Below are positions 9,319 to 17,896 of a stretch of 64,000 nucleotides of DNA, one piece after another (within the stretch, counting starts at the first letter, position 1; every line of letters begins with the position of its first letter). The position numbers were made by a program, and so were the translations under genes. The DNA comes from Alphaproteobacteria bacterium (GTDB taxonomy: Bacteria > Pseudomonadota > Alphaproteobacteria > JACAEB01): contig JACKLE010000002.1 of assembly GCA_024236075.1 (NCBI GenBank), positions 62,001 through 126,000 of the forward strand. The letters are read 5' to 3'. The notes beneath the pieces were generated by a model that saw only the letters and a list, made by a program, of their open reading frames with translations, had not been told where the DNA came from and did no database searches.

Positions 9319-10124
9319 GCGGGGCGATCCCGCGTGTGCTGATCATCGCGGGGTCGGACTCGGGCGGGGGCGCGGGCCTCCAGGCCGACATCAAGACCGT
9401 GACCGCGCTCGGCGGCTACGCCATGACGGCGGTGACCGCCGTCACCGTGCAGAACACGCTGGGGGTGAGCGCGGTCCACCCCATCCCGACCGGCATCGTC
9501 GCGGCGCAGATCGAGGCCGTGCTCTCCGACATCGGCGCCGACGCCGTGAAGACTGGCATGCTGGGCTCGGCCGAGCTCATCGCCGCGATCGCGGAAAGGC
9601 TCGCGCCCCTCCGAGGCAAGGTGCCCATCGTCGTCGATCCGGTGATGACCGCGAAGGGCGGCGCGGCGCTCCTGCCCACCGAGGCCGAGGCGGCGCTCAA
9701 GGAGCGCCTCCTTCCGCTCGCGAGCCTCGTCACGCCGAACGTTCCGGAGGCGGAGCGCCTTCTCGGCGCGCGCATCGGCGGCCGTCGCGACATGGAAGCG
9801 GCGGGCCGGGCGCTCCTCGCGCTCGGCGCCGGGGCCGCGCTCGTCAAGGGCGGCCATCTCGCGGGGGACGAGCTCGTCGACGTCCTCGTGACGCCGGGCG
9901 GCGCCAGGGCCTATGTCGGCGCGCGCATCCCGACGCGCCACACCCACGGCACGGGCTGCACGCTCGCCTCCGCCGTCGCCTGCCGGCTCGGCGCCGGCTT
10001 GCCCCTTGAAGAGGCGGTCGGCGATGCCCATGACTATGTGCGCGCGGCCATCGCCGCCGCGCCAGGTTTTGGCTCCGGCCACGGACCGCTCGATCACGGA
10101 CACCGCCTCAGAAAAAAAGGCTGA
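9315..10124 (+). CDS. thiD: Hydroxymethylpyrimidine/phosphomethylpyrimidine kinase
   Basis: ThiD phosphorylates HMP and HMP-phosphate in thiamine synthesis. The 269-residue ribokinase-fold protein shows IAGSDSGGGAGLQADIKT near the start, AVTVQNTLGV, DPVMTAKGG and the catalytic GTGCTLASAVA. It starts with GTG at 9315 inside the glmM stop (GTGA overlap), implying translational coupling. The glmM-thiD pairing has no obvious metabolic logic beyond operon packing. Confidence 0.95.
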
Positions 10125-10130
10125 GCAGGC

Positions 10131-11003
10131 ATGGTGCGTCTTTTCGTGGACGGCAAGCGCCATTCGGGCGCCTATCCGTCCGATTGCCGTCTTTTCGTCC
10201 TCGACGCCTTCACCGAGCGCCCCTTCGCCGGCAATCCGGCGGCGGTGTGCGTGTCGGACGAGATCGTCGACGAGGCGCTGATGCAGCTCCTCGCGGGCGA
10301 GCTGAACCTTTCCGAGACCGCCTTTCTGCGCCCCCTTCCGGGCGGCGGGCGCTACGCGCTGCGCTGGTTCACGCCGACGAGCGAGGTCGACCTCTGCGGC
10401 CACGCGACGCTGGCTTCCGGCGCGGTTGTGCTCACCCATCTCCAGCCCAAGCTCGACAAGGTGACCTTCGAGACGCGCAGCGGCCCCCTGGGCGTCGCGC
10501 GCTCGAAGAGCGGCTACGTCATGGACTTTCCCGAGCTGCCGGTCGCGCCCCTGGCGGCCGCGCCGAAGATCCTCGACGGCCTCGAGCGCGCCCTCGGCAA
10601 GCGGCCCGCCGGGCTCTACAAATCGGTCAATCTCCTCGCCGAATATCTGTCCGCGGCGGATGTGCGCGCGCTCCACTATCGCGGCGCGCTCGAGGAGGTT
10701 CTCGACGAGGCCGGCTTCTGGGGCCTCATCGCCACGGCGCGGGGCGATCCCGGCACCTCGCAGGATTTCGTCTCGCGCTTCTTCGCGCCAAAGAAGGGCA
10801 TTCCGGAGGACCCCGTCACCGGCTCGGCGCACTGCGCGCTCGCGCCGTTCTGGGGCGCGCGCCTCGGGCGCAGCTTCCTCACCGGCTATCAGGCGTCCGC
10901 GCGCGGCGGCCTCGTGCGCTGCGAGCTCAAGGGCGGCGGGCGCGTCGGCCTCGAGGGCCACTGCGTCGAGATCCTCACCGCGCGGCTCTCGCTCTCACAA
11001 TAG
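10131..11003 (+). CDS. PhzF family isomerase/epimerase-like protein
   Basis: This 290-residue protein belongs to the PhzF superfamily, with the diaminopimelate-epimerase fold. Recognisable parts are VLDAFTERPFAGNPAAVC near residue 20, LNLSETAFL with the conserved catalytic glutamate, LCGHATLASGAVVL and EDPVTGSAHCALAPFW near the C-terminus. Most family members outside phenazine clusters have unknown substrates and no phenazine genes are nearby. It follows thiD by 6 bases, so it is probably in the glmM-thiD transcript. About 15 residues precede the usual family start, so a later start is possible. Confidence 0.88.
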   Translation: MVRLFVDGKRHSGAYPSDCRLFVLDAFTERPFAGNPAAVCVSDEIVDEALMQLLAGELNLSETAFLRPLPGGGRYALRWFTPTSEVDLCGHATLASGAVVLTHLQPKLDKVTFETRSGPLGVARSKSGYVMDFPELPVAPLAAAPKILDGLERALGKRPAGLYKSVNLLAEYLSAADVRALHYRGALEEVLDEAGFWGLIATARGDPGTSQDFVSRFFAPKKGIPEDPVTGSAHCALAPFWGARLGRSFLTGYQASARGGLVRCELKGGGRVGLEGHCVEILTARLSLSQ

Positions 11004-11280
11004 GGCGTGGACGGAGGGGCGGCGCCGTTCGGGGATAGGGTGGAGCGGCTCCCGCGCGGGTTCCTCCCTGATCGGGCGGGGGGCCACAACGCAACCTGCG
11101 CACCCTAAAACTCCTGGGCCGAAGAGAGCCGCTCCGGGTTCATAGAATGGCCGTCAAACGTGTTCCCCGCTCGTCCGAACTAAGGCATTCTCGTGGCGTG
11201 GGCGCCACGGACGTCCACGGAAGGCTTTACGGACGCTCCGAGCCCGTCCTATTGCGGGCGCGAAGAGCGGCTGCGGCAGG
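11004..11280. other. Gap with no supported gene
   Basis: This stretch of 277 bases separates two genes that converge on it. A 48-codon open frame on the plus strand (11147-11293) has no ribosome site or recognisable product and overlaps the end of the lipoprotein gene. I see no strong terminator. Confidence 0.5.
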
Positions 11281-11631
11281 CTATTTCGCCTGAGATGTGA
11301 GAATCCGCGCGCCGAGCTCGGAGAACATCGTCTCGACCTTGGGCACGAGGGCGGCGACGGCTTCATAGGCCGCTGTCTCGACATCGTGGCCGGGCAGCCT
11401 CAGGATCGGCTCGACGGCGGCGACCTCGGCGACGCGCGTGTCGATGTCGTAGGCGGCGCCCGTCTCGCCGCCGCCGGCAGGGAGCGAGCCGCTCGCGGGA
11501 TAGCGCGCCAGATATTCCGCGCCCGAACTGGTCTGCACATTGGCGCCGCAGGCCGCGAGGGCGATGAGGGCGGCGAAAAGGACGATGAGCGCGAAGAGGC
11601 GCGCAAGCGCCTCGCCTTGCGATGTGGCCAT
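11281..11631 (-). CDS. Small predicted lipoprotein
   Basis: The product has 116 residues. The N-terminus is a lipoprotein signal: ARLFALIVLFAALIALAAC, with the lipobox cysteine near residue 28, then GANVQTSSGAEYLARYP. The mature part is short and partly helical (AAYEAVAALVPKVETMFSEL). I do not recognise the family. It is alone on the minus strand between plus-strand genes. Confidence 0.65.
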   Translation of the reverse strand: MATSQGEALARLFALIVLFAALIALAACGANVQTSSGAEYLARYPASGSLPAGGGETGAAYDIDTRVAEVAAVEPILRLPGHDVETAAYEAVAALVPKVETMFSELGARILTSQAK

Positions 11632-11837
11632 GACGAATCCCCTTCCCTGTCATGAACGGGAAGCCATCGACGCGCGCGGCCGGGGCGGCGGGGCGGCCCC
11701 GAATGGGCGAAGCAGGGGCGGCTTCGAGGCGACAGGGGGGCGGCGAGGACGGCGAACGACGCGCCGCTGCCCCGTGCGCGCCCGGCTCGATCCCGCCGGC
11801 GCAGCCTCTGTTGCGCGGGAGCCACAGGGCCGGATTA

Positions 11838-11847
11838 TTGTATACAA
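11838..11847. promoter_or_regulatory. Operator-like palindrome TTGTATACAA
   Basis: This perfect 10-bp palindrome sits in an AT-rich island within GC-rich DNA. Its form matches sites bound by several GntR/FCD-type repressors, but no such regulator is encoded in the window. It lies about 207 bases upstream of the lipoprotein start. Confidence 0.25.
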
Positions 11848-12013
11848 AGGCCGCGCGCCGGCGGGCCGCGCAGGGACCGCTCCCGATATTTCAGTACTGA
11901 CCGAGGTTCAGGCTCCGTAGCCGGAATTGTGCCCTTCTCCCGGGCCGAATGCGTCCGATGACGTCCGGTCAACGTATAGGAGCGGCGGGGCGAAACCGTC
12001 TACTTCCGTTCAA

Positions 12014-12042
12014 TTGACAAAACTTAAGAAAAATTCATAGCG
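12014..12042 (+). promoter_or_regulatory. Candidate promoter of the autotransporter gene
   Basis: There is a perfect TTGACA at 12014-12019 followed at 17 bases by atagcg (12037-12042), in an AT-rich patch. The -10 match is poor. If used, it gives a leader of nearly 200 nt before the ATG at 12240. Confidence 0.35.
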
Positions 12043-12239
12043 TGAAGAAAGCCCGAAGCCGAAAGGGGACGAAAGGCTCGGGCACGGAGGGTTTTCGAAG
12101 ATAAGCGACAGTTTTGCGGTCGATGCGGCTCCATAGGTGAGTGGCGGATGCCGTCGGGAAACGTGCGTCCTGTCGAGCGGTGGGCTCGCAGGCGAAGGGA
12201 AGCTGCGCGCCTGTGCGCGCCATTGGGAGGCGGAAAGCT

Positions 12240-14717
12240 ATGCGTCGGCCTGGCGCTCGGATCATGCTGCAAGCGCTGCTTGCGGCCGTCATCGGTTTCT
12301 GCGGCATCCTCGGCGTCGACGACGCCGTGGCGCGCAGCACGCAGTTCAGGATCAACACGACGGGCCCCGACGCGACCTTCAGCTTCGCGGGCTCCACGAG
12401 CGCCGGCGTCTCGCTGTTCAACGCGATCTTCGTCAACGCCTTCGCCTGCCTCAACCCGGCGACGACGGTCGGCGGAACCGTGCTCTGCAATGCGGCGGGC
12501 GCGGTCCAGATCGGCCAGACCGGAAACCTCGTCCTCAACCAGGCGGCCTCCTCCGGCAACGTCTTCCTCAATGCATCGTGCACGGACGGAACGCTGACCT
12601 TCACCTCGTCCTCCCCGTCGGGCGGCACGAGCGGATCGCTCACCATGCCCAATCAGGCGGGCACGACGCCCGCCTTCCTGTGCACCTTCAACAACGCGCA
12701 GGCCGCGCCGCAGCTCTCGATGGGCACCGTCACGCCAAGCCCGGCCATCTTCACCGGGGCGGGGCAGTCCATCGCCTTCTCGGTCACCGTGACCAACACG
12801 GGAAACACCATCGTCAACACCCTCGCGCTCTCGGACACGCTGGGCTCGTCCTATGTCTGCGGCGCGACGACGCTCAATCCGGGCGCCAACACGACGTGCA
12901 CGGGCACCTATGTGACGACGGCCGGCGACGCGTCCGGGATGGCGAACCTCTCCAACACCACCACGGCCGGCGCGACGCCCGTGACGGGCACGCTGACGCC
13001 CGCGACCGGGGCGAGCACGGTGACTTTCGTGGCGGCGCCCTCGCCGGCGCTCTCGCTATCGGTCGTGCCCTCGCCGGGCTCCTTCTCGACCGCCGGCCAG
13101 TCCATCGCCTACACGGCGACCGTGACCAACACCGGCAACAACATGATTTCCGGGCTGACGGTCTCGGGGACGCGGGCGGGCAGCTATAGCTGCCTCGCGA
13201 CCTCGCTCGCCCCGACCGCCTCGACGACGTGCACGGCGAGCTATCTGACGACGTCCGGCGACGTGTCGGCGGCCGTCAGCCTCTCCGACACCTCGACCGC
13301 GAACGGAACGCCCGCGGCCGGCACGCTGACGCCGCCGAGCGCCGTCACGAGCGTGAGCTATGTCGCCAATTTGGGCACGGTCACCATCGCGCTCACCTCC
13401 TCGGGCCGGGACGACACCTACGGCTTCGTCTCCACCCTTCCGGGCGGCGCGAGCTTCTCGCTGACCTCCGCGAGCGGCACCGCGCAGCGCGTCTTCGCCA
13501 ACGTGCCCGGCGGCACCTACACCGTCACGCAGAACGCGGCGCCGGGCGGCATGAGCTTCACGGGCCTCACCTGCAGCTCCGGCGGCAGCGTCAGCGGCAT
13601 GACGGCGACCGTCACCGTCACGCCGTCCTCGAGCGTCACCTGCACCTTCGCCAATGCGTTCGACACGCTGAAGGTCCAGCAGCAGACCTTGAAGACGATC
13701 GCCGAGTTCGTGAGCCACCGCATGGAGCTCCTCACGGGGACCGGCAGCGATTTCGGCGACATTGCCGGCCGCTTCGGCGAGGAGACCGTGTTCGGCGAGC
13801 GCGGCGGCGGCAGCCGCGTCGCGTCGCGGCCCTACAAGATCGCGGCGAATGCGGGCGACGGCGCCGGCTATTTCGTCGCCTCGGCGAACGTGACGAGCCT
13901 TCTCGACCGGGGCGCGGCGAGCGACTGGACCGTGTGGGTCGAGCTGCAGGGCGCGTTCTCCTCGTTCGACGGCGACGTGCACTCGGCCGACACGACCTTC
14001 GCCAGCCTCGACGTCGGCGTGGACTACCGCCTGATGCCGGGCCTCATCGCCGGCGCCTTCGCGCAATACGATCGTGCGGACACGGAGATATTCGACGCCG
14101 CGCTCGACGTGAACACCACGGTCACCGGCGGCGGCTGGCTGGTCGGGCCCTATGTCGGCGTGCAGCTCGCGCCCCAGCTCTATTTCACGAGCCGGGTCGC
14201 GATCGGCGCCTCGGGCAACGAGGTGAAGCCGTTCGGCACCTACGAGGATCATTTCACCACGCGGCGCAATCTCTACGAGGCGACGCTCAGCGGCAGCTTC
14301 ACGGCCCTCGACGACATCCGGATCGTGCCGAGCGTGCGCGTCATCCATTTCGACGAGCGCCAGGACGGCTACCGCGACTCGCTCGGCGTGAACATTCCCG
14401 AGCAGGACTTCTCGGTGACGAGGGCCGAGGCCGGCCCCGAGATCTCGACGCGCTTCATGGCCGGCGAGACCACGGCGATCGAGCCGCGCCTCCTCGCCCA
14501 TCTGCTCTACGATTTCCAGAAGAACGCCGGCACGGTCGCGAACGACGACCTGACGGCTTCCGAGGGCAGCTTCCTCGCGCGCTTCGGCGCCGGCCTCGAC
14601 GTGACGATGCAGGGCGGCCTCAAGCTGCGCAGCATGGTGAGCTATGACGGGCTCGGCTCGGGGAGCGGCGAGTTCGAGGCCTGGCGCGGGGATCTCAGTC
14701 TGAGCCTGCCGTTCTGA
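12240..14717 (+). CDS. Autotransporter with two DUF11-like repeats and a beta-barrel
   Basis: The product has 825 residues. ATG 12240 has the ribosome site gggaggcgg and opens a signal peptide (residues 1-31, MLQALLAAVIGFCGILGV). Two tandem Ig-like repeats of about 105 residues follow, each beginning VxPSPxxFxxAGQSIAxxxTVTNTGN (DUF11/DUF7507 style) and ending near TPVTGTLTPATG or TPAAGTLTPPSA. Next is a prealbumin/SpaA-like module (GTYTVTQNAAPGGMSFTGLTC) and then a C-terminal domain of about 270 residues with alternating hydrophobic strands, closing FEAWRGDLSLSLPF, a typical autotransporter barrel end. It probably places the repeats on the cell surface as an adhesin-like passenger. The ligand is unknown. 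Confidence 0.85.
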   Translation: MRRPGARIMLQALLAAVIGFCGILGVDDAVARSTQFRINTTGPDATFSFAGSTSAGVSLFNAIFVNAFACLNPATTVGGTVLCNAAGAVQIGQTGNLVLNQAASSGNVFLNASCTDGTLTFTSSSPSGGTSGSLTMPNQAGTTPAFLCTFNNAQAAPQLSMGTVTPSPAIFTGAGQSIAFSVTVTNTGNTIVNTLALSDTLGSSYVCGATTLNPGANTTCTGTYVTTAGDASGMANLSNTTTAGATPVTGTLTPATGASTVTFVAAPSPALSLSVVPSPGSFSTAGQSIAYTATVTNTGNNMISGLTVSGTRAGSYSCLATSLAPTASTTCTASYLTTSGDVSAAVSLSDTSTANGTPAAGTLTPPSAVTSVSYVANLGTVTIALTSSGRDDTYGFVSTLPGGASFSLTSASGTAQRVFANVPGGTYTVTQNAAPGGMSFTGLTCSSGGSVSGMTATVTVTPSSSVTCTFANAFDTLKVQQQTLKTIAEFVSHRMELLTGTGSDFGDIAGRFGEETVFGERGGGSRVASRPYKIAANAGDGAGYFVASANVTSLLDRGAASDWTVWVELQGAFSSFDGDVHSADTTFASLDVGVDYRLMPGLIAGAFAQYDRADTEIFDAALDVNTTVTGGGWLVGPYVGVQLAPQLYFTSRVAIGASGNEVKPFGTYEDHFTTRRNLYEATLSGSFTALDDIRIVPSVRVIHFDERQDGYRDSLGVNIPEQDFSVTRAEAGPEISTRFMAGETTAIEPRLLAHLLYDFQKNAGTVANDDLTASEGSFLARFGAGLDVTMQGGLKLRSMVSYDGLGSGSGEFEAWRGDLSLSLPF

Positions 14718-14768
14718 GGCGCAGCCGGCCGGGCGGCGGACGATTCCCCCGCGGGCCCGGTCTTGGGG

Positions 14769-14802
14769 AGAGCATGGCCGCGAGCCCCGCGGCCATGCTC
14801 TT
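14769..14802 (+). terminator. Strong hairpin terminator after the autotransporter gene
   Basis: A perfect 14-bp stem (14769-14782 with 14788-14801) with a 5-nt loop lies 51 bases after the stop. Only a short T pair follows. It is the strongest stem in this gap and separates the autotransporter from serC. Confidence 0.65.
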
Positions 14803-14919
14803 CGCGTCTCGGACGCCGAAATCGTGCCGTATACGGCCCGAATCGCGGGCGCCGGTCGCCGGGCGCGGCCGGCCTTTCCGGCCCGGGCGGAAGGCCGCGG
14901 GCCCCCGCATGGAAGGCGA

Positions 14920-14948
14920 TTGACGCACCGCAAGGCGAGGCGTATACG
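14920..14948 (+). promoter_or_regulatory. Sigma-70 type promoter of serC
   Basis: TTGACG (14920-14925), a 17-base spacer and TATACG (14943-14948) make a near-consensus housekeeping promoter. Transcription would begin near 14955, so the leader contains just the RNA element described next. Confidence 0.7.
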
Positions 14949-14954
14949 GGCTGC

Positions 14955-15001
14955 GGGCCACACCCCCCCAACGGGGTGCGCTATTCTGGAAGGAATAGGC
15001 G
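14955..15001 (+). ncRNA. serC-type RNA element in the serC leader
   Basis: Two hairpins fill the leader. The first pairs 14961-14966 with 14973-14978 (cacccc/ggggtg); the second pairs 14981-14986 with 14993-14998 (ctattc/gaatag) and holds the Shine-Dalgarno aagga in its loop and 3' arm, 3 bases before the ATG. A conserved serC motif with a similar layout is known from alphaproteobacterial serC leaders. I match it by position and architecture, not by a covariance model. Confidence 0.6.
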
Positions 15002-16189
15002 ATGAGCAAGACTGCCGGGGCACCGCCCCGTCCCTCCAAGCGGCCGATCCGGCCGCATTTTTCGTCCGGTCCCTGCGCCAAGCGCCCCGGATGGTCGGTC
15101 GAGGCCCTGTCGGGCGCGGCCGTCGCCCTCTCCCACCGTTCCAAGGTCGGCAAGGCCAAGCTGAAAGAGGCGATCGACCGCACGCGCGCCGTTCTCGGCG
15201 TGCCGGCCGATTACCGAATCGGCATCGTGCCGGGCTCGGACACGGGCGCCTTCGAGATGGCCATGTGGTCCATGCTCGGCGCGCGCGGGCTCGACATCCT
15301 CGCCTGGGAATCCTTCGGCGAGGGCTGGGTCACCGACGCGGTGAAGCAGCTCAAGCTGAAGGACGTCCGCACCATGAAGGCGGACTATGGCGATCTGCCC
15401 GACCTCTCGAAGGTCGACGGCGACCGCGACGTCGTCTTCACCTGGAACGGCACGACCTCGGGCGTCAAAGTGCCGAACGGCGACTGGATCAGGGACGACC
15501 GCCAGGGCCTCACCCTGTGCGACGCCACCTCCGCCGCCTTCGCGCAGGACCTGCCCTGGGCCAAGCTCGACGTCACCACCTTCTCCTGGCAGAAGGTGCT
15601 CGGCGGCGAGGCCGCGCACGGCATGCTGATTCTCTCGCCCCGCGCGGTGGCGCGGCTCGAGAGCTACGTCCCCGCCTGGCCGCTGCCGAAGCTCTTCCGC
15701 ATGACGAAGGGCGGCAAGCTCATCGACGGCATCTTCGCCGGCGAGACCATCAACACGCCCTCGCTCCTGTGCGTCGAGGACTATCTCGACGCGCTCAAAT
15801 GGGCCGAGAGCGTCGGCGGCCTCAAGGCGCTCTTCGCGCGCTCGGAGGAGAACGCGGCGACCGTCGCGAGATGGGTCGCGCGCACGCCCTGGGTCGACTA
15901 TCTCGCCAAGGCGCCGGCGACGCGCTCGAACACCTCCGTGTGCCTCAGGATCGTCGATCCGGAGGTGACCGGGCTCGCCCTCGAGGCGCAGGCCGATCTC
16001 GCGAAGAAGATCGCCTCGGTGCTTCAGGCCGAGAACGTCGCCTACGACATCGGCGCCTATCGCGACGCGCCGCCGGGCCTGCGCCTCTGGTGCGGGGCCA
16101 CGGTGGAGGCGGCCGACCTCGCGCTCCTCACCGAATGGCTCGACTGGGCCTTCGCCAAGGTCACCGCCGAGGCGGGCCTCGCGGCCTGA
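15002..16189 (+). CDS. serC: Phosphoserine aminotransferase
   Basis: SerC is a PLP enzyme that converts 3-phosphohydroxypyruvate to phosphoserine, the second step of serine synthesis, and also works in the PLP route. The 395-residue form is the alphaproteobacterial type: HFSSGPCAKRPGWS near residue 20, IVPGSDTGAFEMAMWSMLG, and the PLP lysine in TFSWQKVLGG near residue 198. It lies directly upstream of serA with the usual promoter and RNA leader in front, so the two steps are probably expressed together. Confidence 0.96.
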   Translation: MSKTAGAPPRPSKRPIRPHFSSGPCAKRPGWSVEALSGAAVALSHRSKVGKAKLKEAIDRTRAVLGVPADYRIGIVPGSDTGAFEMAMWSMLGARGLDILAWESFGEGWVTDAVKQLKLKDVRTMKADYGDLPDLSKVDGDRDVVFTWNGTTSGVKVPNGDWIRDDRQGLTLCDATSAAFAQDLPWAKLDVTTFSWQKVLGGEAAHGMLILSPRAVARLESYVPAWPLPKLFRMTKGGKLIDGIFAGETINTPSLLCVEDYLDALKWAESVGGLKALFARSEENAATVARWVARTPWVDYLAKAPATRSNTSVCLRIVDPEVTGLALEAQADLAKKIASVLQAENVAYDIGAYRDAPPGLRLWCGATVEAADLALLTEWLDWAFAKVTAEAGLAA

Positions 16190-16272
16190 GCGGCCATCCT
16201 CTTCAGACTGACGAATCCACACCCATTGCCCTTCGCGCGTCGCGCGGAGGGCCCGCGTCAGGAGACCATTCC

Positions 16273-17850
16273 ATGCCGAAAGTCCTCATTTCCGACAAGC
16301 TGTCGCCGGAGGCCGCGCAGATCTTCCGCGACCGCGGCATCGAGGTCGACGTGAAGCCCGGCCTCTCGAAGGACGAGCTCATCGCGATCATCGGCGGCTA
16401 TGACGGCCTCGCGATCCGCTCCAACACCAAGGTGACGCCGGACATTCTCGCCGAGGCGAAGAACCTCAAGGTCGTCGGCCGCGCCGGCATCGGCGTCGAC
16501 AATGTCGACCTGCCGGCCGCGACCGCGCGCGGCGTCGTCGTGATGAACACGCCCTTCGGCAACTCGGTCACCACCGCCGAGCACGCCATCGCCATGATGA
16601 TGGCGCTCGTGCGCCAGATCCCGCAGGCCAACGCCTCGACCCATGCCGGCAAGTGGGAGAAGTCGAAATTCATGGGCACCGAGATCACCGGCAAGACGCT
16701 CGGTGTCGTCGGGTGCGGCAATATCGGCTCGATCGTGGCGAACCGGGGCAAGGGCCTTCAGATGAAGGTCATCGCCTACGACCCGTTCCTGACCGAGGCG
16801 CGCGCGGAAGAGCTCGGCGTCGAGAAGGTCGAGCTCGCCGAGCTTCTCAAGCGCGCCGACATCGTGACGCTGCATACGCCGCTCACGGATCAGACGCGCA
16901 ACATCATCGACGCCAAGGCCCTCAAGGCGATGAAGAAGGGCGCGCGGATCGTCAATTGCGCGCGCGGGGGCCTCGTCGACGAGGCGGCGCTCAAGGCCGC
17001 GCTCGACGAGGGCCACATCGCCGGCGCCGCGCTCGACGTCTTTCTCGAGGAGCCCGCGAAGGCGAACGTCCTCTTCGGCGACGAGAAGGTCATCGCGACG
17101 CCCCATCTCGGCGCCTCGACCACCGAGGCCCAGGAGATGGTGGCCCTCCAGGTCGCCGAGCAGATGTCCGACTACCTCCTGACCGGCGCCGTGGTGAACG
17201 CGGTGAACATGCCCTCGATCTCGGCGGACGAGGCGCCGCGCCTCAAGCCCTTCGTCGAGCTCGCCGAAAAGCTCGGCCTCTTCGCGGGCCAGCTCACGGA
17301 AACCGGCATCACCGAGGTGCAGCTCGAATATGAGGGCACCGTCGCCGAGATGAACACCAAGCCGATGACCGCCGCCGCGCTGATGGGGCTTTTGAAGCCG
17401 CAGCTCGAGGACGTGAACATGGTCTCCGCGCCCGTCATCGCGAAGGAGCGTGGGCTGAAGGTTCAGGAAACGAAGCGCGCACAGGGCGGCATCTTCGAGA
17501 CCTATATCCGCCTCTCGATCACCACGGAGAGCCAGACGCGCTCGGTCGCCGGCACGATCTATTCGAGCGGGCAGATGCGCATCATCCAGATCAAGGGCAT
17601 CAACATGGATGCCGAGCTCGGGCCCCACATGCTCTACGTCACGAACCAGGACAAGCCCGGCTTCATCGGCGCGCTCGGCACGCTGCTCGGCCAGGCGGGC
17701 ATCAACATCGCGACCTTCAATCTCGGCCGCGCCAAGTCCGGGGGCGATGCCATCGCGCTCATCGAGGTGGACCAGCCGGTGCCCGTCGACGTCCTCGCCA
17801 AGATCCGCGCGCTGCCCCATGTCGTGAGGGCGCAGACGCTGAAATTCTGA
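16273..17850 (+). CDS. serA: D-3-phosphoglycerate dehydrogenase
   Basis: SerA oxidises 3-phosphoglycerate, the first committed step of serine synthesis. The 525-residue product is the long form: substrate-binding domain, NAD-binding fold with VGCGNIGS near residue 148, catalytic NCARGGLVDE and HLGASTTEAQ, an allosteric substrate-binding domain and a C-terminal ACT domain (from YVTNQDKPGFIGALGTLLG) that usually senses serine. I chose ATG 16273 because KVLISDKLSPEA begins there, with ggaga 7 bases upstream. It follows serC by 83 bases. Confidence 0.97.
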   Translation: MPKVLISDKLSPEAAQIFRDRGIEVDVKPGLSKDELIAIIGGYDGLAIRSNTKVTPDILAEAKNLKVVGRAGIGVDNVDLPAATARGVVVMNTPFGNSVTTAEHAIAMMMALVRQIPQANASTHAGKWEKSKFMGTEITGKTLGVVGCGNIGSIVANRGKGLQMKVIAYDPFLTEARAEELGVEKVELAELLKRADIVTLHTPLTDQTRNIIDAKALKAMKKGARIVNCARGGLVDEAALKAALDEGHIAGAALDVFLEEPAKANVLFGDEKVIATPHLGASTTEAQEMVALQVAEQMSDYLLTGAVVNAVNMPSISADEAPRLKPFVELAEKLGLFAGQLTETGITEVQLEYEGTVAEMNTKPMTAAALMGLLKPQLEDVNMVSAPVIAKERGLKVQETKRAQGGIFETYIRLSITTESQTRSVAGTIYSSGQMRIIQIKGINMDAELGPHMLYVTNQDKPGFIGALGTLLGQAGINIATFNLGRAKSGGDAIALIEVDQPVPVDVLAKIRALPHVVRAQTLKF

Positions 17851-17872
17851 GCGGCGGCGGCCGGCTGGACGG

Positions 17873-17896
17873 ATGGTACCGAATATGGTACCAAAT
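17873..17896 (+). repeat. Tandem 12-bp repeat over the toxin start codon
   Basis: Positions 17873-17884 and 17885-17896 match at 11 of 12 bases (atggtaccgaat/atggtaccaaat). Each contains the palindrome ggtacc and a possible ATG, so the toxin gene opens MVPNMVPN. It could be an autoregulatory operator or a slippage duplication; the second ATG is an equally good start. Confidence 0.6.

Larger units (their letters stand above)
11632..12239. other. Long intergenic region before the autotransporter gene
   Basis: No gene is supported in these 608 bases. The stretch contains two perfect 10-bp palindromes (TTGTATACAA at 11838-11847 and TCAGTACTGA at 11891-11900) and an AT-rich promoter-like patch at 12014-12042. 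The palindromes could serve the lipoprotein gene (minus strand) or the autotransporter (plus strand). Confidence 0.5.

Noticed and set aside
11147..11293. A 48-codon open frame in the gap before the lipoprotein gene
   Set aside because: It has no ribosome site, no recognisable motif, and overlaps the end of the opposite-strand gene.
13056..15023. A 655-codon minus-strand frame over the autotransporter
   Set aside because: Composition is Arg/Ala/Gly-rich shadow sequence; the plus-strand gene has signal peptide, repeats and barrel.
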